Source of the DNA: JANQNX01 sp040217095
GTDB lineage: Bacteria; Pseudomonadota; Gammaproteobacteria; Eutrophobiales; Eutrophobiaceae
Direction of reading: 5' to 3'
DNA: 64,000 nucleotides
Assembly: GCA_965229565.1 (NCBI GenBank)
Contig: OZ245888.1
Span: forward strand, 1,178,001-1,242,000
Part shown: positions 8,968-19,119 of the stretch, piece after piece
How the letters are laid out: each line of letters begins with the position of its first letter
How positions within the stretch are numbered: the first letter of the stretch is position 1
Program-made: the position numbers and the translations under genes
The notes under the pieces: model-generated
What the model saw: the letters and a program-made list of their open reading frames with translations, nothing else
What the model was told of the DNA's origin: nothing
Databases searched by the model: none

Positions 8968-10623
8968 ATGTATAAGTACGATAATTACGACCAGACGATC
9001 GTGAACGAGCGCGTTGCGCAGTTCCGTGACCAGACGCAGCGTTTTCTCGCTGGAAAATTGAGCGAGGAAGAATATCGCCCGTTACGATTGATGAATGGCC
9101 TCTATATCCAGCGCCATGCCCCCATGTTGCGGGTTGCGATTCCGTATGGCCTGCTGTCATCAGAACAAATGCGAATGCTTGCGCACATTGCGCGCGAGTA
9201 CGACAAGGGTTACGGCCATTTCAGTACACGCCAGAACATCCAGTACAACTGGCCAGCGCTGGAACGGGTGCCGGACATCCTGGCCGACCTGGCCTCGGTC
9301 GAGATGCACGCTATCCAGACCAGTGGTAACTGTATTCGTAACGTGACTTCCGACCAGCTCGCTGGCGTCGCCGAGGATGAACTGGAAGACCCCAGGCCTT
9401 ACTGCGAGATCATTCGCCAGTGGTCTACCTTTCACCCGGAATTTTCCTATTTACCGCGTAAATTCAAGATCGCAGTATCCGGTGCCAGTCATGACCGCGC
9501 GGCGGTGCGGGTACACGATATTGGCCTGTACCTGGTTAAGAACGACGCGGGCGAGACGGGTTTTGAAGTTGTCGTTGGTGGTGGTCTCGGTCGCACGCCC
9601 TATATCGGCCCGACGATACGTCCATTCCTGGAAAAACAACATTTGTTGTCTTACCTGGAAGCGATATTGCGCGTGTATAACCAGCACGGTCGCCGTGACA
9701 ACATTTACAAGGCGCGCATCAAGATCCTGGTGAATGAACTGGGCAAGGATGAATTCGCGCGCCAGGTCGAGGAAGAATGGCAGCACATTAAAGACTCGGT
9801 GCTGCTTCTCGACCAGAAAGAGATTGATCGCGTAAAGGGGTATTTTACCGAACCCGAATACGACACCGATGCCGCCAGTGATACCAGTTTTGATTCTGAA
9901 CTCGCTGCGAATAAGGCTTTTGCGAACTGGGCGAAACGTAATCTCGCCAGGCACAAAATAGCCGGCTACCGGGCAGTGATAGTTTCGCTGAAAGCACCGG
10001 GTATCGCCCCCGGCGATGCTACCGACGATCAAATGGATTTCCTTGCCGATATGGCAGACAAGTACAGTCACGGCGAGATTGTCGTGACCCATGATCAAAA
10101 CCTGGTGTTACCGCATGTCAAACAGGGTGACCTGTTCGAATTGTGGGAGGCATTAGCAGAGCAGGGCCTTGCTACCCCGAATATTGGGCTATTGACCGAT
10201 ATGATTTGTTGCCCGGGACTGGATTTCTGTTCACTGGCCAATGCCGGTTCGATCCCGATTGCAAAACAAATCAATGAAAAATTTGATGATCTTGATTACC
10301 TGCACGATATTGGTGAGATCAAGATCAAGATGTCTGGCTGCATGAATGCCTGTGGTCACCACCACGTTGGTCATATAGGCATACTCGGCGTCAGCAAGAA
10401 AGGCGAAGAGTACTACCAACTCACGCTGGGAGGCTCGGCCGAGAATGATGCAGCGCTGGGTGATCGGCTTGGACCTTCTTTTCCCAGGGAACAGGTCGCT
10501 GATGTGATTGGGAAGCTGGTCGAGGTGTATATCGATCAGCGAACAGAGGACGAGCGTTTCCTCGATACCTATCGACGTGTTGGTATGGATCCATTCAAGG
10601 AAAAAGTTTATGCGAGTAATTAA
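8968..10623 (+). CDS. cysI: Sulfite reductase hemoprotein (CysI type)
   Basis: Six-electron reduction of sulfite to sulfide for cysteine biosynthesis, using siroheme coupled to a [4Fe-4S] cluster. The 551-residue protein has the two ferredoxin-like half-domains and the cluster ligands Cys415-x5-Cys421 and Cys458-x3-Cys462 (CCPGLDFC, SGCMNACG). The early part includes a conserved FSTRQNIQ motif. No flavoprotein cysJ is adjacent, so electrons may come from ferredoxin or a distant partner. The downstream DUF934 gene overlaps it by 14 bases, a common pairing in proteobacteria. A dissimilatory nitrite role is unlikely in this context. Confidence 0.92.
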   Translation: MYKYDNYDQTIVNERVAQFRDQTQRFLAGKLSEEEYRPLRLMNGLYIQRHAPMLRVAIPYGLLSSEQMRMLAHIAREYDKGYGHFSTRQNIQYNWPALERVPDILADLASVEMHAIQTSGNCIRNVTSDQLAGVAEDELEDPRPYCEIIRQWSTFHPEFSYLPRKFKIAVSGASHDRAAVRVHDIGLYLVKNDAGETGFEVVVGGGLGRTPYIGPTIRPFLEKQHLLSYLEAILRVYNQHGRRDNIYKARIKILVNELGKDEFARQVEEEWQHIKDSVLLLDQKEIDRVKGYFTEPEYDTDAASDTSFDSELAANKAFANWAKRNLARHKIAGYRAVIVSLKAPGIAPGDATDDQMDFLADMADKYSHGEIVVTHDQNLVLPHVKQGDLFELWEALAEQGLATPNIGLLTDMICCPGLDFCSLANAGSIPIAKQINEKFDDLDYLHDIGEIKIKMSGCMNACGHHHVGHIGILGVSKKGEEYYQLTLGGSAENDAALGDRLGPSFPREQVADVIGKLVEVYIDQRTEDERFLDTYRRVGMDPFKEKVYASN

Positions 10624-11098
10624 AGACAAGCAGGTTCTGGATGATGATTGGCAGCTGATCAGGGAGATTGACGAAGCAGCGCCGCTACCTGAAGGCAAGG
10701 TGATCCTGCCTTTTCCATACTGGAAAGATAACAGTGATGCATTGTTAAAACAGAATTCGGTACAGGCTGTCTGGATAGACGGCAATATCGAGACGGCATC
10801 ACTGGTCGATGATTTGTCGAAATTTGATCTTATCGCGCTCGACTTTCCGGCATTCAAGGATGGTCGCTCGTATTCACACGCGCGCCTGCTCAGGCAGCGT
10901 TACAATTACGAGGGTGAAATACGCGCTATTGGCGACGTGTTGCGTGACCAACTGTTTTATATGCTGCGCTGTGGTATTGATTCCTTCCAGTTAAAAGAAG
11001 GCAAGGACGCGGAAGATGCCTTGAAAGCATTTGAGGACTTTACTGTTCGTTACCAGGCGGCTGCTGATGACGCCGTGCCTGTTTACAAGCTGCGCTAG
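10610..11098 (+). CDS. DUF934 protein, sulfite-reductase partner
   Basis: A 162-residue cytoplasmic protein of the DUF934 family, nearly always encoded next to cysI and presumed to help assimilatory sulfate reduction. Its biochemical role is not known to me. ATG 10610 is chosen because its product starts at the conserved MRVIKDKQV. The reading frame upstream of it runs through cysI and is not family-like. The 14-base overlap with cysI suggests translational coupling. The family's conserved core is visible as LDFPAFKDGRSYSHARLLR and LRDQLFYMLRCGIDSF. The 3' end overlaps the convergent pyk stop by 4 bases. Confidence 0.88.
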   Translation: MRVIKDKQVLDDDWQLIREIDEAAPLPEGKVILPFPYWKDNSDALLKQNSVQAVWIDGNIETASLVDDLSKFDLIALDFPAFKDGRSYSHARLLRQRYNYEGEIRAIGDVLRDQLFYMLRCGIDSFQLKEGKDAEDALKAFEDFTVRYQAAADDAVPVYKLR

Positions 11099-12549
11099 AT
11101 CGTCAGCACGGTAACCGAAGGGGTATTCAATTTATCGTCATCATGAAAGCCCCTTACCAGTAACACCTTTTCTCCCTGTGCCGCGAGGTTGTTATCGCGG
11201 GCAATCTGTTTTGCCAGGTCATTGGGGTTTACCTTGCCGGCCTGATCCGACTGGGTAGGTATCACACTCCATAACAGTGCCATCCTGCGACAGACCTCGG
11301 TACTGCCGGTAATCGCAACCACGGGTGCCGCTGGCCGGGCAGAACTCATCGTCGCTGCTGACATACCACTGCTGGAGATCACCAGCACTGCACGTACCTT
11401 GAGATCATGTGCCATGTGTACCATGGAATTGGCCACTGCATCCCACACCGGTATCGCATCTTCACTATGGTTTGTGGTAATGCGACCACTGTAGGCATTT
11501 TGAGACCAGAGATAGGCCTCGGTTTGCCTGGCGACACGGTCCATCATCTTGACTGCATCCACGGGAAACGCACCTACCGCGGTTTCACCGGATAGCATGA
11601 TAGCGTCTGTCCCCAATGTTACCGCGTTGGCCACATCGGCCACCTCGGCACGAGTAGGTCTGGCATTATCGATCATGGATTCCAGCATCTGCGTCGCCAC
11701 GATTACCGGTTTATATTTTTTCCGGGCCAGGTCAATCAACTGGTGCTGGGCAACCGGCACCTGTTCCGGGCTTAATTCCACGCCGAGGTCACCGCGTGCC
11801 ACCATGATGCCATCGGAAGACTCGATAATGGCTATTGCATCTACCAGTGCCTCCGGCTTTTCTATCTTGGCAATGATGTTGGCCGTATGGGGATGGGCGT
11901 CGATCAGTTTGCGCAGGTCCTTGATATCATCTGCCGAGCGTACAAAAGATAACGCCAGGAAATCCACGCCAAGGTCCAGTGCCAGTTGTGCATCAGCCTT
12001 GTCCTTCTCGGTCAGGGATGGCGCCGATACCTTCACGCCAGGCAGGTTGATGCCCTTGTGATTACCCAGCTTGCCGCCAAAAATAACGGTACAGTTGATC
12101 TCGCTGCCATCGATCTTTTGTACGGCCAGTTCAAGGTTGCCATCGGCAAGCAGGATTCGGTCACCGGGCTCGACATCATCGGCCAGGGCAGGGTATTGCG
12201 AAGGTATCAATCCAGGTTCACCCGGGACGTCTCGGGTGGTCACGATCACGGTGGAATTTTCTTCCAGTATTATGCCGTCGTTTTTAAACTTGCCGGTACG
12301 GATCTTGGGTCCGCACAGGTCTGCCAGTATGCCTACCGGTTGATTCAGTTGTTCTGCAATTTCGCGTACCAGCGCATAGGTATTGCGGTGGTAATCATGA
12401 TCGCCATGCGACATGTTTTGCCTGAACACATTGACGCCGGCATTGATAAGCCGGGTAATTTGCTCGGGCTCGCTGCTGGCGGGCCCCAGCGTTGCGATGA
12501 TCTTGGTGCGTCTTATTTTCAGCAGGTTAATGTTTGTTGTGATTGCCAT
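11095..12549 (-). CDS. pyk: Pyruvate kinase
   Basis: Transfers phosphate from phosphoenolpyruvate to ADP, the last step of glycolysis. The 484 residues have the N-terminal RRTKIIATLGP motif, a substrate barrel with the signature IIAKIEKPEALV (catalytic Lys), the ARGDLGVE loop, the VIVATQMLESMI segment, and a C-terminal regulatory domain of about 130 residues. Length is typical of PykA-type enzymes. It is encoded opposite DUF934 and downstream of ssb on the same strand, with 126 bases between. Confidence 0.95.
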   Translation of the reverse strand: MAITTNINLLKIRRTKIIATLGPASSEPEQITRLINAGVNVFRQNMSHGDHDYHRNTYALVREIAEQLNQPVGILADLCGPKIRTGKFKNDGIILEENSTVIVTTRDVPGEPGLIPSQYPALADDVEPGDRILLADGNLELAVQKIDGSEINCTVIFGGKLGNHKGINLPGVKVSAPSLTEKDKADAQLALDLGVDFLALSFVRSADDIKDLRKLIDAHPHTANIIAKIEKPEALVDAIAIIESSDGIMVARGDLGVELSPEQVPVAQHQLIDLARKKYKPVIVATQMLESMIDNARPTRAEVADVANAVTLGTDAIMLSGETAVGAFPVDAVKMMDRVARQTEAYLWSQNAYSGRITTNHSEDAIPVWDAVANSMVHMAHDLKVRAVLVISSSGMSAATMSSARPAAPVVAITGSTEVCRRMALLWSVIPTQSDQAGKVNPNDLAKQIARDNNLAAQGEKVLLVRGFHDDDKLNTPSVTVLTI

Positions 12550-12675
12550 CCATTACTTCCTGCGTCATGTGCTTATGCAGCCGATAGCGACGTAGCACCA
12601 TCAATATACCGGGGTTGGTACTGGCACATCGGGTTTAATACAAGGAAAGACCGCGAACTTGTCGATAATGGAAAA

Positions 12676-13134
12676 CTAGAACGGGATGTCGTCATCAAAA
12701 TCGTCACTGGCACCACTGGTCGCCGGCTGAGCAGCAGGCTTGCTGGCAGGCTGCTTTGCCCGCGCGTTATCGTCATAGTTGGCACCACCGCCTCCGCCGC
12801 GTCCGCCCAGCATTTGCATCTCGTTACCGACGATCTCGGTGGTGTACTTGTCATTCCCTTCTTTATCCTGCCATTTACGCGTTTGCAGGCGGCCTTCAAC
12901 ATAAATTTGCGATCCCTTGCGCAGGTACTCGCCGGCAATTTCCGCCAGCCGACCAAAGAAGACGATTCGATGCCACTCAGTGCGTTCCTGCTGTTCACCG
13001 CTTTCCTTGTCACGCCATGATTCTGCGGTCGCCAGACTGATGTTGGCGACGGCGGCACCGCTAGCCGTGTAACGTATATCCGGATCGTTGCCTAAGTTAC
13101 CAATAAGTATGACTTTATTAATACCGCGTGCCAT
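12676..13134 (-). CDS. ssb: Single-stranded DNA-binding protein
   Basis: Essential SSB that coats single-stranded DNA in replication, repair and recombination. The 152 residues comprise an OB fold (about 1-110, beginning MARGINKVILIGNLG, with the conserved WHRIVFFGRLAEIAGEYLRKGSQIY segment), a Gly/Ala-rich linker (GGRGGGGG onward) and the acidic tip DDFDDDIPF that recruits partner proteins. All features are canonical. It follows the MFS gene on the same strand; ssb near uvrA is a common proteobacterial layout. Confidence 0.96.
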   Translation of the reverse strand: MARGINKVILIGNLGNDPDIRYTASGAAVANISLATAESWRDKESGEQQERTEWHRIVFFGRLAEIAGEYLRKGSQIYVEGRLQTRKWQDKEGNDKYTTEIVGNEMQMLGGRGGGGGANYDDNARAKQPASKPAAQPATSGASDDFDDDIPF

Positions 13135-13234
13135 TCTGCATCTCTCCCTGTGACTTTCTGTTAGTGATTGCCTGGAACCGTGTTAGCCGCTATCGGCCGG
13201 TAGGCTGAACAAGTATGTATATTTCATTGTCGCT

Positions 13235-14449
13235 TCAGACCGTCTCTTCTTCAAGCCTATTTTTTGAAGCCAGTGCGCCCGTATTCGGCAGGGCCAGCAC
13301 CAGCAACAACCAGGCAATGGTCAGGCCCAGGCTGAACAGGTGTACACCGTTCATTCCGCCGTACTTGTACAAAAGTCCACCGGCAGCACCACCGCAGAAA
13401 ATGCCGATAAATTGTGAGGCTGAATAAATACCCAGCGCCGTACCCTTCAGGCCCGGCTCAATATTTTTTGAAATCTCGGATGGTAGCAGTGCCTCAAGGT
13501 AGTTAAATGCACCAAAAAACAGGATGAGCAGCAGCACCAGCGACATGACCGTAGGTGCAAACAGGTAGAAACCGGCCTGCGAAAGGATAAGCATGATGAT
13601 GCTGGACACGAAAAAGACCGAGACTTTTTTCAGTCTTTCACCGAGCAGGATCAGCGGCACGGTGATTAATAGTGAAGCGCCCAGTACCAGCAGGTACATC
13701 TTCCAGTGTTCATTGGTGGCAACACCCGCAACGTCGCGGAAGGCAATCGGTATAACGACGAAATTTGCCATGAGTAACATGTGGGTAATGAAGATACTGA
13801 TATCCAGTTTCAACAGGTAGGGTGTTTTTACCAGTCGGGTAACATCGGACCATCTTAGTCTGGTCCTGGCAGTCAAAGCCTGTGGTGTCGGTACAACGAA
13901 CAGTAACAGGCTGATGGCAACAACACCGCAGACGGCACCGATGAAGAACAGGCCGTTAAGCCCGATACTGCTGAACAACAGCGGGCCAATAATGAACGCG
14001 ATAGGGAATGCCAGGCCGATACTGATACCTATCAGCGCCATCATCCGGGTACGCGTGTCTTCCCGCGACAGGTCCGCGGCCAGGGCCATGCTTGCCGCTG
14101 ACACGGCACCCGCACCCTGTAATGCCCGCCCGGCAATTAACCCGTATACTGAATCCGAGAAACCCGCCAGCAGGCTGCCGGCCACGAACATGCCCAGCCC
14201 GATACTGATAATCAGTTTACGACCGTAACGGTCGGATAACATGCCGAACGGAATTTGCAGGCAGGCCTGTGTCAAACCATTGATACCCAGGGCCAGTCCC
14301 AGTAATTCCGGTGTCGCGCTGGAATAGTTGTCGCCCGCCATCGCCAGGACGGGTAATACCATGAATAAAGGCAACATACGTAAGAAGAAAACCATGGACA
14401 GCGTGATCGCAGCTCTCAGCTCTGCAGCTGACATGGACTTCGTATTCAT
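13235..14449 (-). CDS. MFS transporter, YajR-like
   Basis: A 12-helix major facilitator efflux-type transporter of 404 residues. The motif between TM2 and TM3 reads GMLSDRYGRK, and the antiporter-type motif near TM5 is also present. It lacks the C-terminal ferredoxin-like domain found in E. coli YajR. Its substrate is unknown. Its conserved location between uvrA (divergent, 77 bases apart) and ssb is seen in many gammaproteobacteria. Confidence 0.85.
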   Translation of the reverse strand: MNTKSMSAAELRAAITLSMVFFLRMLPLFMVLPVLAMAGDNYSSATPELLGLALGINGLTQACLQIPFGMLSDRYGRKLIISIGLGMFVAGSLLAGFSDSVYGLIAGRALQGAGAVSAASMALAADLSREDTRTRMMALIGISIGLAFPIAFIIGPLLFSSIGLNGLFFIGAVCGVVAISLLLFVVPTPQALTARTRLRWSDVTRLVKTPYLLKLDISIFITHMLLMANFVVIPIAFRDVAGVATNEHWKMYLLVLGASLLITVPLILLGERLKKVSVFFVSSIIMLILSQAGFYLFAPTVMSLVLLLILFFGAFNYLEALLPSEISKNIEPGLKGTALGIYSASQFIGIFCGGAAGGLLYKYGGMNGVHLFSLGLTIAWLLLVLALPNTGALASKNRLEEETV

Positions 14450-14526
14450 TGGCGAGAATTAGTTTGGATTGAAAATCAAAAAGAATTTATATTAACAGGT
14501 TGCTTCTGCATTAGTGAAATCTATTC

Positions 14527-17403
14527 ATGGATAAAATAATCATCCGCGGCGCGCGTACGCATAATCTCAAGAATATCGACATTGATATCCCTCGAGACAA
14601 GCTGATCGTAGTCACCGGGATATCAGGCTCGGGCAAGTCATCGCTGGCTTTCGATACCATTTATGCCGATGGTCAGCGCCGTTACGTTGAATCATTGTCT
14701 GCCTATGCCCGCCAGTTTTTATCAATGATGGAAAAACCCGATGTCGATCACATCGAGGGATTGTCGCCGGCGATTTCGATTGAGCAGAAAACAACGTCAC
14801 ATAATCCACGCTCTACTGTCGGCACCATCACCGAGATTTATGATTATCTGCGATTGCTGTTTGCACGGGTAGGGCAACCACGCTGTCCCGAACACAACAC
14901 GTTACTCGAAGCGCAAACGATTTCGCAGATGGTCGACCAGGTACTGGCAAGGCCCGAAGGTCAGCGCCTGATGTTACTCGCGCCTGTTATACAAGATCGC
15001 AAGGGCGAGCACGTGCAGGTGCTGGAGCGGTTACGCTCGGAAGGTTTCATCAGGGCTCGTATCAATGGCGAGATCATGGAGCTCGATGAAGTTCCGCCGC
15101 TGGACCTGCATAAAAAACATACCATCGAGGTTGTCGTTGATCGTATCAAGGTCAGGGAAGATCTGCGTTTGCGTTTAACCGAGTCTTTCGAAACGGTATT
15201 GAGGTTGTCCGAAGGTATTGCCTTGCTGGTCCCCATGTCGAAAGAAGACGGAAAAGAACAACTGTTTTCCTCGCGTTATGCCTGCACCGAGTGTGGTTAC
15301 AGTTTAAATGAACTTGAACCGCGCCTGTTCTCTTTTAACAACCCTGCAGGTGCCTGTGATCGTTGTGATGGACTGGGTATCATCCAGTTTTTCGATGCCG
15401 ACCGCGTTGTTCAAAACCCCGATATCAGTCTGCCGGGTGGTGCTATCAAGGGCTGGGACAGGCGTAATGCCTATTACTACCAGATGATCCAGTGCCTGGC
15501 GCGACATTATAAATTTGAACTGGATACACCGTTTAACCAGTTACCAAAAAAAATACAGGATGTGCTGCTTTTTGGCAGTGGCGATGAAGATATCGAGTTT
15601 GAATATTACCGCGATCGCAAACGTTCGGTAATTCGTACACACCCGTTTGAAGGAGTGATACCTAACCTGCAACGACGTTACACCGAGACAGATTCCATCA
15701 TGGTCAGGGAGGAACTGGCCAAGTACCAGACCAACACGGCCTGCCCGGTGTGCTCGGGTACACGTTTGAACCAGGCCGCTCGTCACGTATTCATCAATGA
15801 TATAACCCTGCCACAGGTAACCGCGATGCCGGTAGCAAAGGCCAGGGCGTTATTTGAGGAAATGACACTTGAAGGATCGCGCGGCAAGATCGCGGTTAAG
15901 ATCCTGAAAGAGGTAAATGATCGTCTGCGTTTCCTGGTGAATGTGGGTCTTGAGTACCTGACTCTGGAACGCAGTGCCGAGACACTGTCCGGTGGCGAGG
16001 CACAGCGTATACGACTGGCAAGCCAGATAGGTGCCGGGCTGGTCGGTGTCATGTATGTACTTGATGAACCCTCGATCGGTTTGCACCAGCGAGACAACCA
16101 GCGGCTTCTGCAAACGCTTTACCACCTGCGCGATCTTGGTAACACGGTTATCGTGGTTGAACATGATGAAGAAGCCATCAATGCTGCCGATCATGTGATC
16201 GATATTGGCCCCGGGGCTGGTATACATGGTGGACAAATCGTAGCAGAGGGAACACCGAAACAAATTGCAGGGAATAATAATTCATTAACGGGGCATTACC
16301 TGTCAGGTAAAAAGACGATACCGGTACCTGCAGAACGTACACCCATGAACCCGATGCGGGTGCTGGAACTGAAACAGGCCACAGCTAATAACCTGAAACA
16401 GGTCGATCTATCCATCCCGGTAGGGCTCATGACCTGTATCACCGGGGTATCCGGTTCCGGTAAATCAACGCTGATTAATGATACATTATATAAAGTAGCA
16501 GCCAGAGAGTTGAATCGCGCCAACACCAGTCCTGCTGCACATGATAGCGTTGAAGGGATGGACCACTTTGACAAGGTCGTGGATATTGATCAAAGTCCAA
16601 TTGGCAGAACGCCACGCTCCAACCCCGCGACTTATACCGGATTGTTTACACCTATACGCGATCTCTACGCGGCCACGCCCGAGGCACGATCACGTGGTTA
16701 CAAGCCGGGACGTTTCAGTTTTAATGTCAAGGGTGGCCGTTGCGAGGCCTGCCAGGGTGACGGATTGATCAAGGTGGAAATGCATTTTCTGCCGGATATC
16801 TATGTGCCCTGTGATGTCTGCAAGGGTAAGCGTTATAACCGTGAGACGTTGGACATACGTTACAAGGGCAAAAATATCAACGAGGCACTGGACATGAGTG
16901 TCGAGGAAGCACGCGAGTTTTTTGATGCGGTACCCGTGATTGCCCGTAAGTTACAGACACTGATGGATGTTGGTTTGTCTTATATCAGGCTTGGCCAGAA
17001 TGCCACCACGCTGTCAGGCGGCGAGGCGCAGCGCGTCAAATTGTCAAAGGAGTTATCCAAGCGTGATACCGGTCAGACACTGTATATTCTTGATGAACCG
17101 ACGACCGGTTTGCATTTCCATGATATACAGCAGTTGCTCGATATCCTGCATCGACTGCGCGATCATGGCAACACGGTCATTGTTATTGAACACAACCTTG
17201 ATGTGATCAAGACAGCAGACTGGATCGTGGATCTTGGCCCGGAAGGTGGCGATGGCGGTGGGCAGATCATTGCTACGGGTACACCGGAGCAGGTGGCACA
17301 ACAAAAAAAATCCTACACCGGGCAGTTTCTAAAAGAACTGTTGGCTAAAGGCAGCAAGAAAACCCCGCGCAAAAGCACAAAAAAATCAGACCTGATTGCC
17401 TGA
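14527..17403 (+). CDS. uvrA: Excinuclease ABC subunit UvrA
   Basis: Damage-recognition ATPase of nucleotide excision repair that loads UvrB. The 958 residues have two ABC ATPase modules: Walker A GISGSGKSS near residue 31 and GVSGSGKST near 643, each with an LSGGEAQR signature. Zinc-binding pairs are visible at CTECG/CDRCDG (about 254-283) and CEACQG/CDVCKG (about 740-766). The length is close to E. coli UvrA (940), with a basic Lys-rich C-terminal tail. No convincing LexA box was found in the 77-base promoter region, only an ACAG half-site. Confidence 0.97.
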   Translation: MDKIIIRGARTHNLKNIDIDIPRDKLIVVTGISGSGKSSLAFDTIYADGQRRYVESLSAYARQFLSMMEKPDVDHIEGLSPAISIEQKTTSHNPRSTVGTITEIYDYLRLLFARVGQPRCPEHNTLLEAQTISQMVDQVLARPEGQRLMLLAPVIQDRKGEHVQVLERLRSEGFIRARINGEIMELDEVPPLDLHKKHTIEVVVDRIKVREDLRLRLTESFETVLRLSEGIALLVPMSKEDGKEQLFSSRYACTECGYSLNELEPRLFSFNNPAGACDRCDGLGIIQFFDADRVVQNPDISLPGGAIKGWDRRNAYYYQMIQCLARHYKFELDTPFNQLPKKIQDVLLFGSGDEDIEFEYYRDRKRSVIRTHPFEGVIPNLQRRYTETDSIMVREELAKYQTNTACPVCSGTRLNQAARHVFINDITLPQVTAMPVAKARALFEEMTLEGSRGKIAVKILKEVNDRLRFLVNVGLEYLTLERSAETLSGGEAQRIRLASQIGAGLVGVMYVLDEPSIGLHQRDNQRLLQTLYHLRDLGNTVIVVEHDEEAINAADHVIDIGPGAGIHGGQIVAEGTPKQIAGNNNSLTGHYLSGKKTIPVPAERTPMNPMRVLELKQATANNLKQVDLSIPVGLMTCITGVSGSGKSTLINDTLYKVAARELNRANTSPAAHDSVEGMDHFDKVVDIDQSPIGRTPRSNPATYTGLFTPIRDLYAATPEARSRGYKPGRFSFNVKGGRCEACQGDGLIKVEMHFLPDIYVPCDVCKGKRYNRETLDIRYKGKNINEALDMSVEEAREFFDAVPVIARKLQTLMDVGLSYIRLGQNATTLSGGEAQRVKLSKELSKRDTGQTLYILDEPTTGLHFHDIQQLLDILHRLRDHGNTVIVIEHNLDVIKTADWIVDLGPEGGDGGGQIIATGTPEQVAQQKKSYTGQFLKELLAKGSKKTPRKSTKKSDLIA

Positions 17404-17514
17404 AAACAGTCGTTTGCCAGCGGCGGCATCAGTGAAATCTCATCCCGCGTCCCGGAAAAAAATATCTAACGATGTTATATTGCGTCCCGAATTTAAAGTG
17501 AGAGGAAAGAATTA

Positions 17515-18450
17515 ATGACTGTTTTAATCTGTGGCTCAATGGCTTACGACCATATCATGGTGTTCCCCGATGAGTTCAAAAACCACATATTGCCCGAGAA
17601 AGTACATATCCTGAACGTTTCATTTCTGGTGCCCGAGATGCGTCGTGAGTTTGGAGGCTGTGCCGGAAATATCGCGTACAACATGAATTTGCTGGAGCCG
17701 GGTCTGGGGTTGCCGATGGCCACAGTGGGCAAGGATTTTGAGCCTTACCAGGCATGGATGGACGAAAACAAGGTTGGTCGTTGTTATATCAAGAGCATAG
17801 AAGAAGAATTTACTGCCCAGGCATTTATTACGACAGACCTGAGTGATAACCAGATCACGGCCTTTCATCCGGGTGCAATGAATGAATCACACCAGAATAA
17901 TATTAACGATGTCGACGGTTGCAAACTTGGGATCATTTCACCGGATGGCCGGGATGGCATGTTGCAACACGCAACCCAGTTTGCGGAAGCTGGTATCCCG
18001 TTTATTTTTGACCCGGGCCAGGGCATGCCCATGTTTAACGGCGATGAACTGGTTGATTTTATCGAGAAGGCAACCTGGCTGACGGTGAATGATTATGAAT
18101 GGCAACTCATGCAGGAACGCACCAGCCTGAATGAAAAACAAATCAGCGAACGCCTGCAGGCGTTGATTATTACCCGCGGTGGTGAAGGCTCGGTTATTCA
18201 CGCGTCTGGCAAGACCTACGAGATCCCGTCAGCCAGCCCTGAATCAATATCCGATCCGACAGGTTGTGGTGATGCCTATCGCGCCGGTTTACTTTATGGT
18301 TTAACGCACGAGATGGACTGGGAAACCACGGGTCGTATCGCTTCACTTATGGGCGCGATCAAGATCGAACAGCACGGGACCCAGAATCACTCGTTTACCC
18401 TGGATGAATTCAAGGATCGATACAAGAATGAATTCGGTTCCAGTTTTTAG
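17515..18450 (+). CDS. PfkB-family carbohydrate/nucleoside kinase
   Basis: A ribokinase-fold kinase of 311 residues. N-terminal glycine motif GGCAGNIAYN (about 44-53) and the C-terminal PfkB signature DPTGCGDAYRAGLLYG, with the catalytic Asp in GCGDAY, are both clear. The family covers sugar and adenosine kinases, and the sequence resembles proteobacterial proteins annotated as adenosine kinase-like, but the substrate cannot be read from the sequence. A good ribosome-binding site (AGAGGAAAG) sits just upstream. No operon partner. Confidence 0.85.
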   Translation: MTVLICGSMAYDHIMVFPDEFKNHILPEKVHILNVSFLVPEMRREFGGCAGNIAYNMNLLEPGLGLPMATVGKDFEPYQAWMDENKVGRCYIKSIEEEFTAQAFITTDLSDNQITAFHPGAMNESHQNNINDVDGCKLGIISPDGRDGMLQHATQFAEAGIPFIFDPGQGMPMFNGDELVDFIEKATWLTVNDYEWQLMQERTSLNEKQISERLQALIITRGGEGSVIHASGKTYEIPSASPESISDPTGCGDAYRAGLLYGLTHEMDWETTGRIASLMGAIKIEQHGTQNHSFTLDEFKDRYKNEFGSSF

Positions 18451-18613
18451 CTAAAGAGACTTATCAGGGTATACCATTGAAAGGTTTGGAAGAATCGTCA
18501 GGCCACGGTAAATAATATTTCAGGTTGCGCGGGGTTATAAACTCATAACGGGAAATAACTAAAATGCCAGGATTAATGGTTTGATTTTGGTTCCAACTGC
18601 AAAACATTAAAAG

Positions 18614-19024
18614 ATGAAGATAAACACCATGATTCGATATTTTAAAAATATATCCAATGGGAAAATGGTTTTATGGTGTTATCTCATTTGGTACGTCGTA
18701 ACAGTCTATTATTATTTTGATAGCTCATTAGGGATTTGGCTTAATTCTGTTGGTTTAAGCGTTGTTATAGGTATAGCACTTATGCTTAGCGTGTCGAATA
18801 CGAACACACAACAGAAGGATCATTGGCAAACCTTCAGGTTATTCATGATGCCATTTTGCGTTTCAAGTTTTGCATCATTAATAAAAGACCAGGGATTTGT
18901 TTTAATTTTGCCACCAAAGCCTCATGAACAGATCGCTTCAATTGGGGCATGCATAATATTTCTGTCCCTCGTTTATTTTATTAAGAAGACTTCACTTAAC
19001 AAGACGATCGAAACGACTCAGTAA
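18614..19024 (+). CDS. Hypothetical small membrane protein
   Basis: A 136-residue protein with about four predicted membrane helices (near residues 18-34, 40-58, 72-90 and 108-124) and charged termini. I do not recognise the family. The region is distinctly AT-richer than the flanking genes, with many AAT/TTA codons, which suggests recent acquisition. It is flanked by a PfkB kinase and a CaCA antiporter without tight spacing to either. A later start at ATG 18629 is possible. Confidence 0.6.
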   Translation: MKINTMIRYFKNISNGKMVLWCYLIWYVVTVYYYFDSSLGIWLNSVGLSVVIGIALMLSVSNTNTQQKDHWQTFRLFMMPFCVSSFASLIKDQGFVLILPPKPHEQIASIGACIIFLSLVYFIKKTSLNKTIETTQ

Positions 19025-19119
19025 TAATTGCAATTTTTTACACTAAGCATCATAAACTGCCATTATTACGTGCCCATTATCTTTACATTCCGTAGATACT
19101 ACATAAACTTAATGTAGCT

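Noticed and set aside
11986..13020. 344-residue reading frame on the plus strand
   Set aside because: It is antisense to pyruvate kinase and ssb, two clear genes, and has no family signature or ribosome-binding site.
14450..14526. LexA box upstream of uvrA
   Set aside because: Only an isolated ACAG half-site; no CTGT-N8-ACAG.
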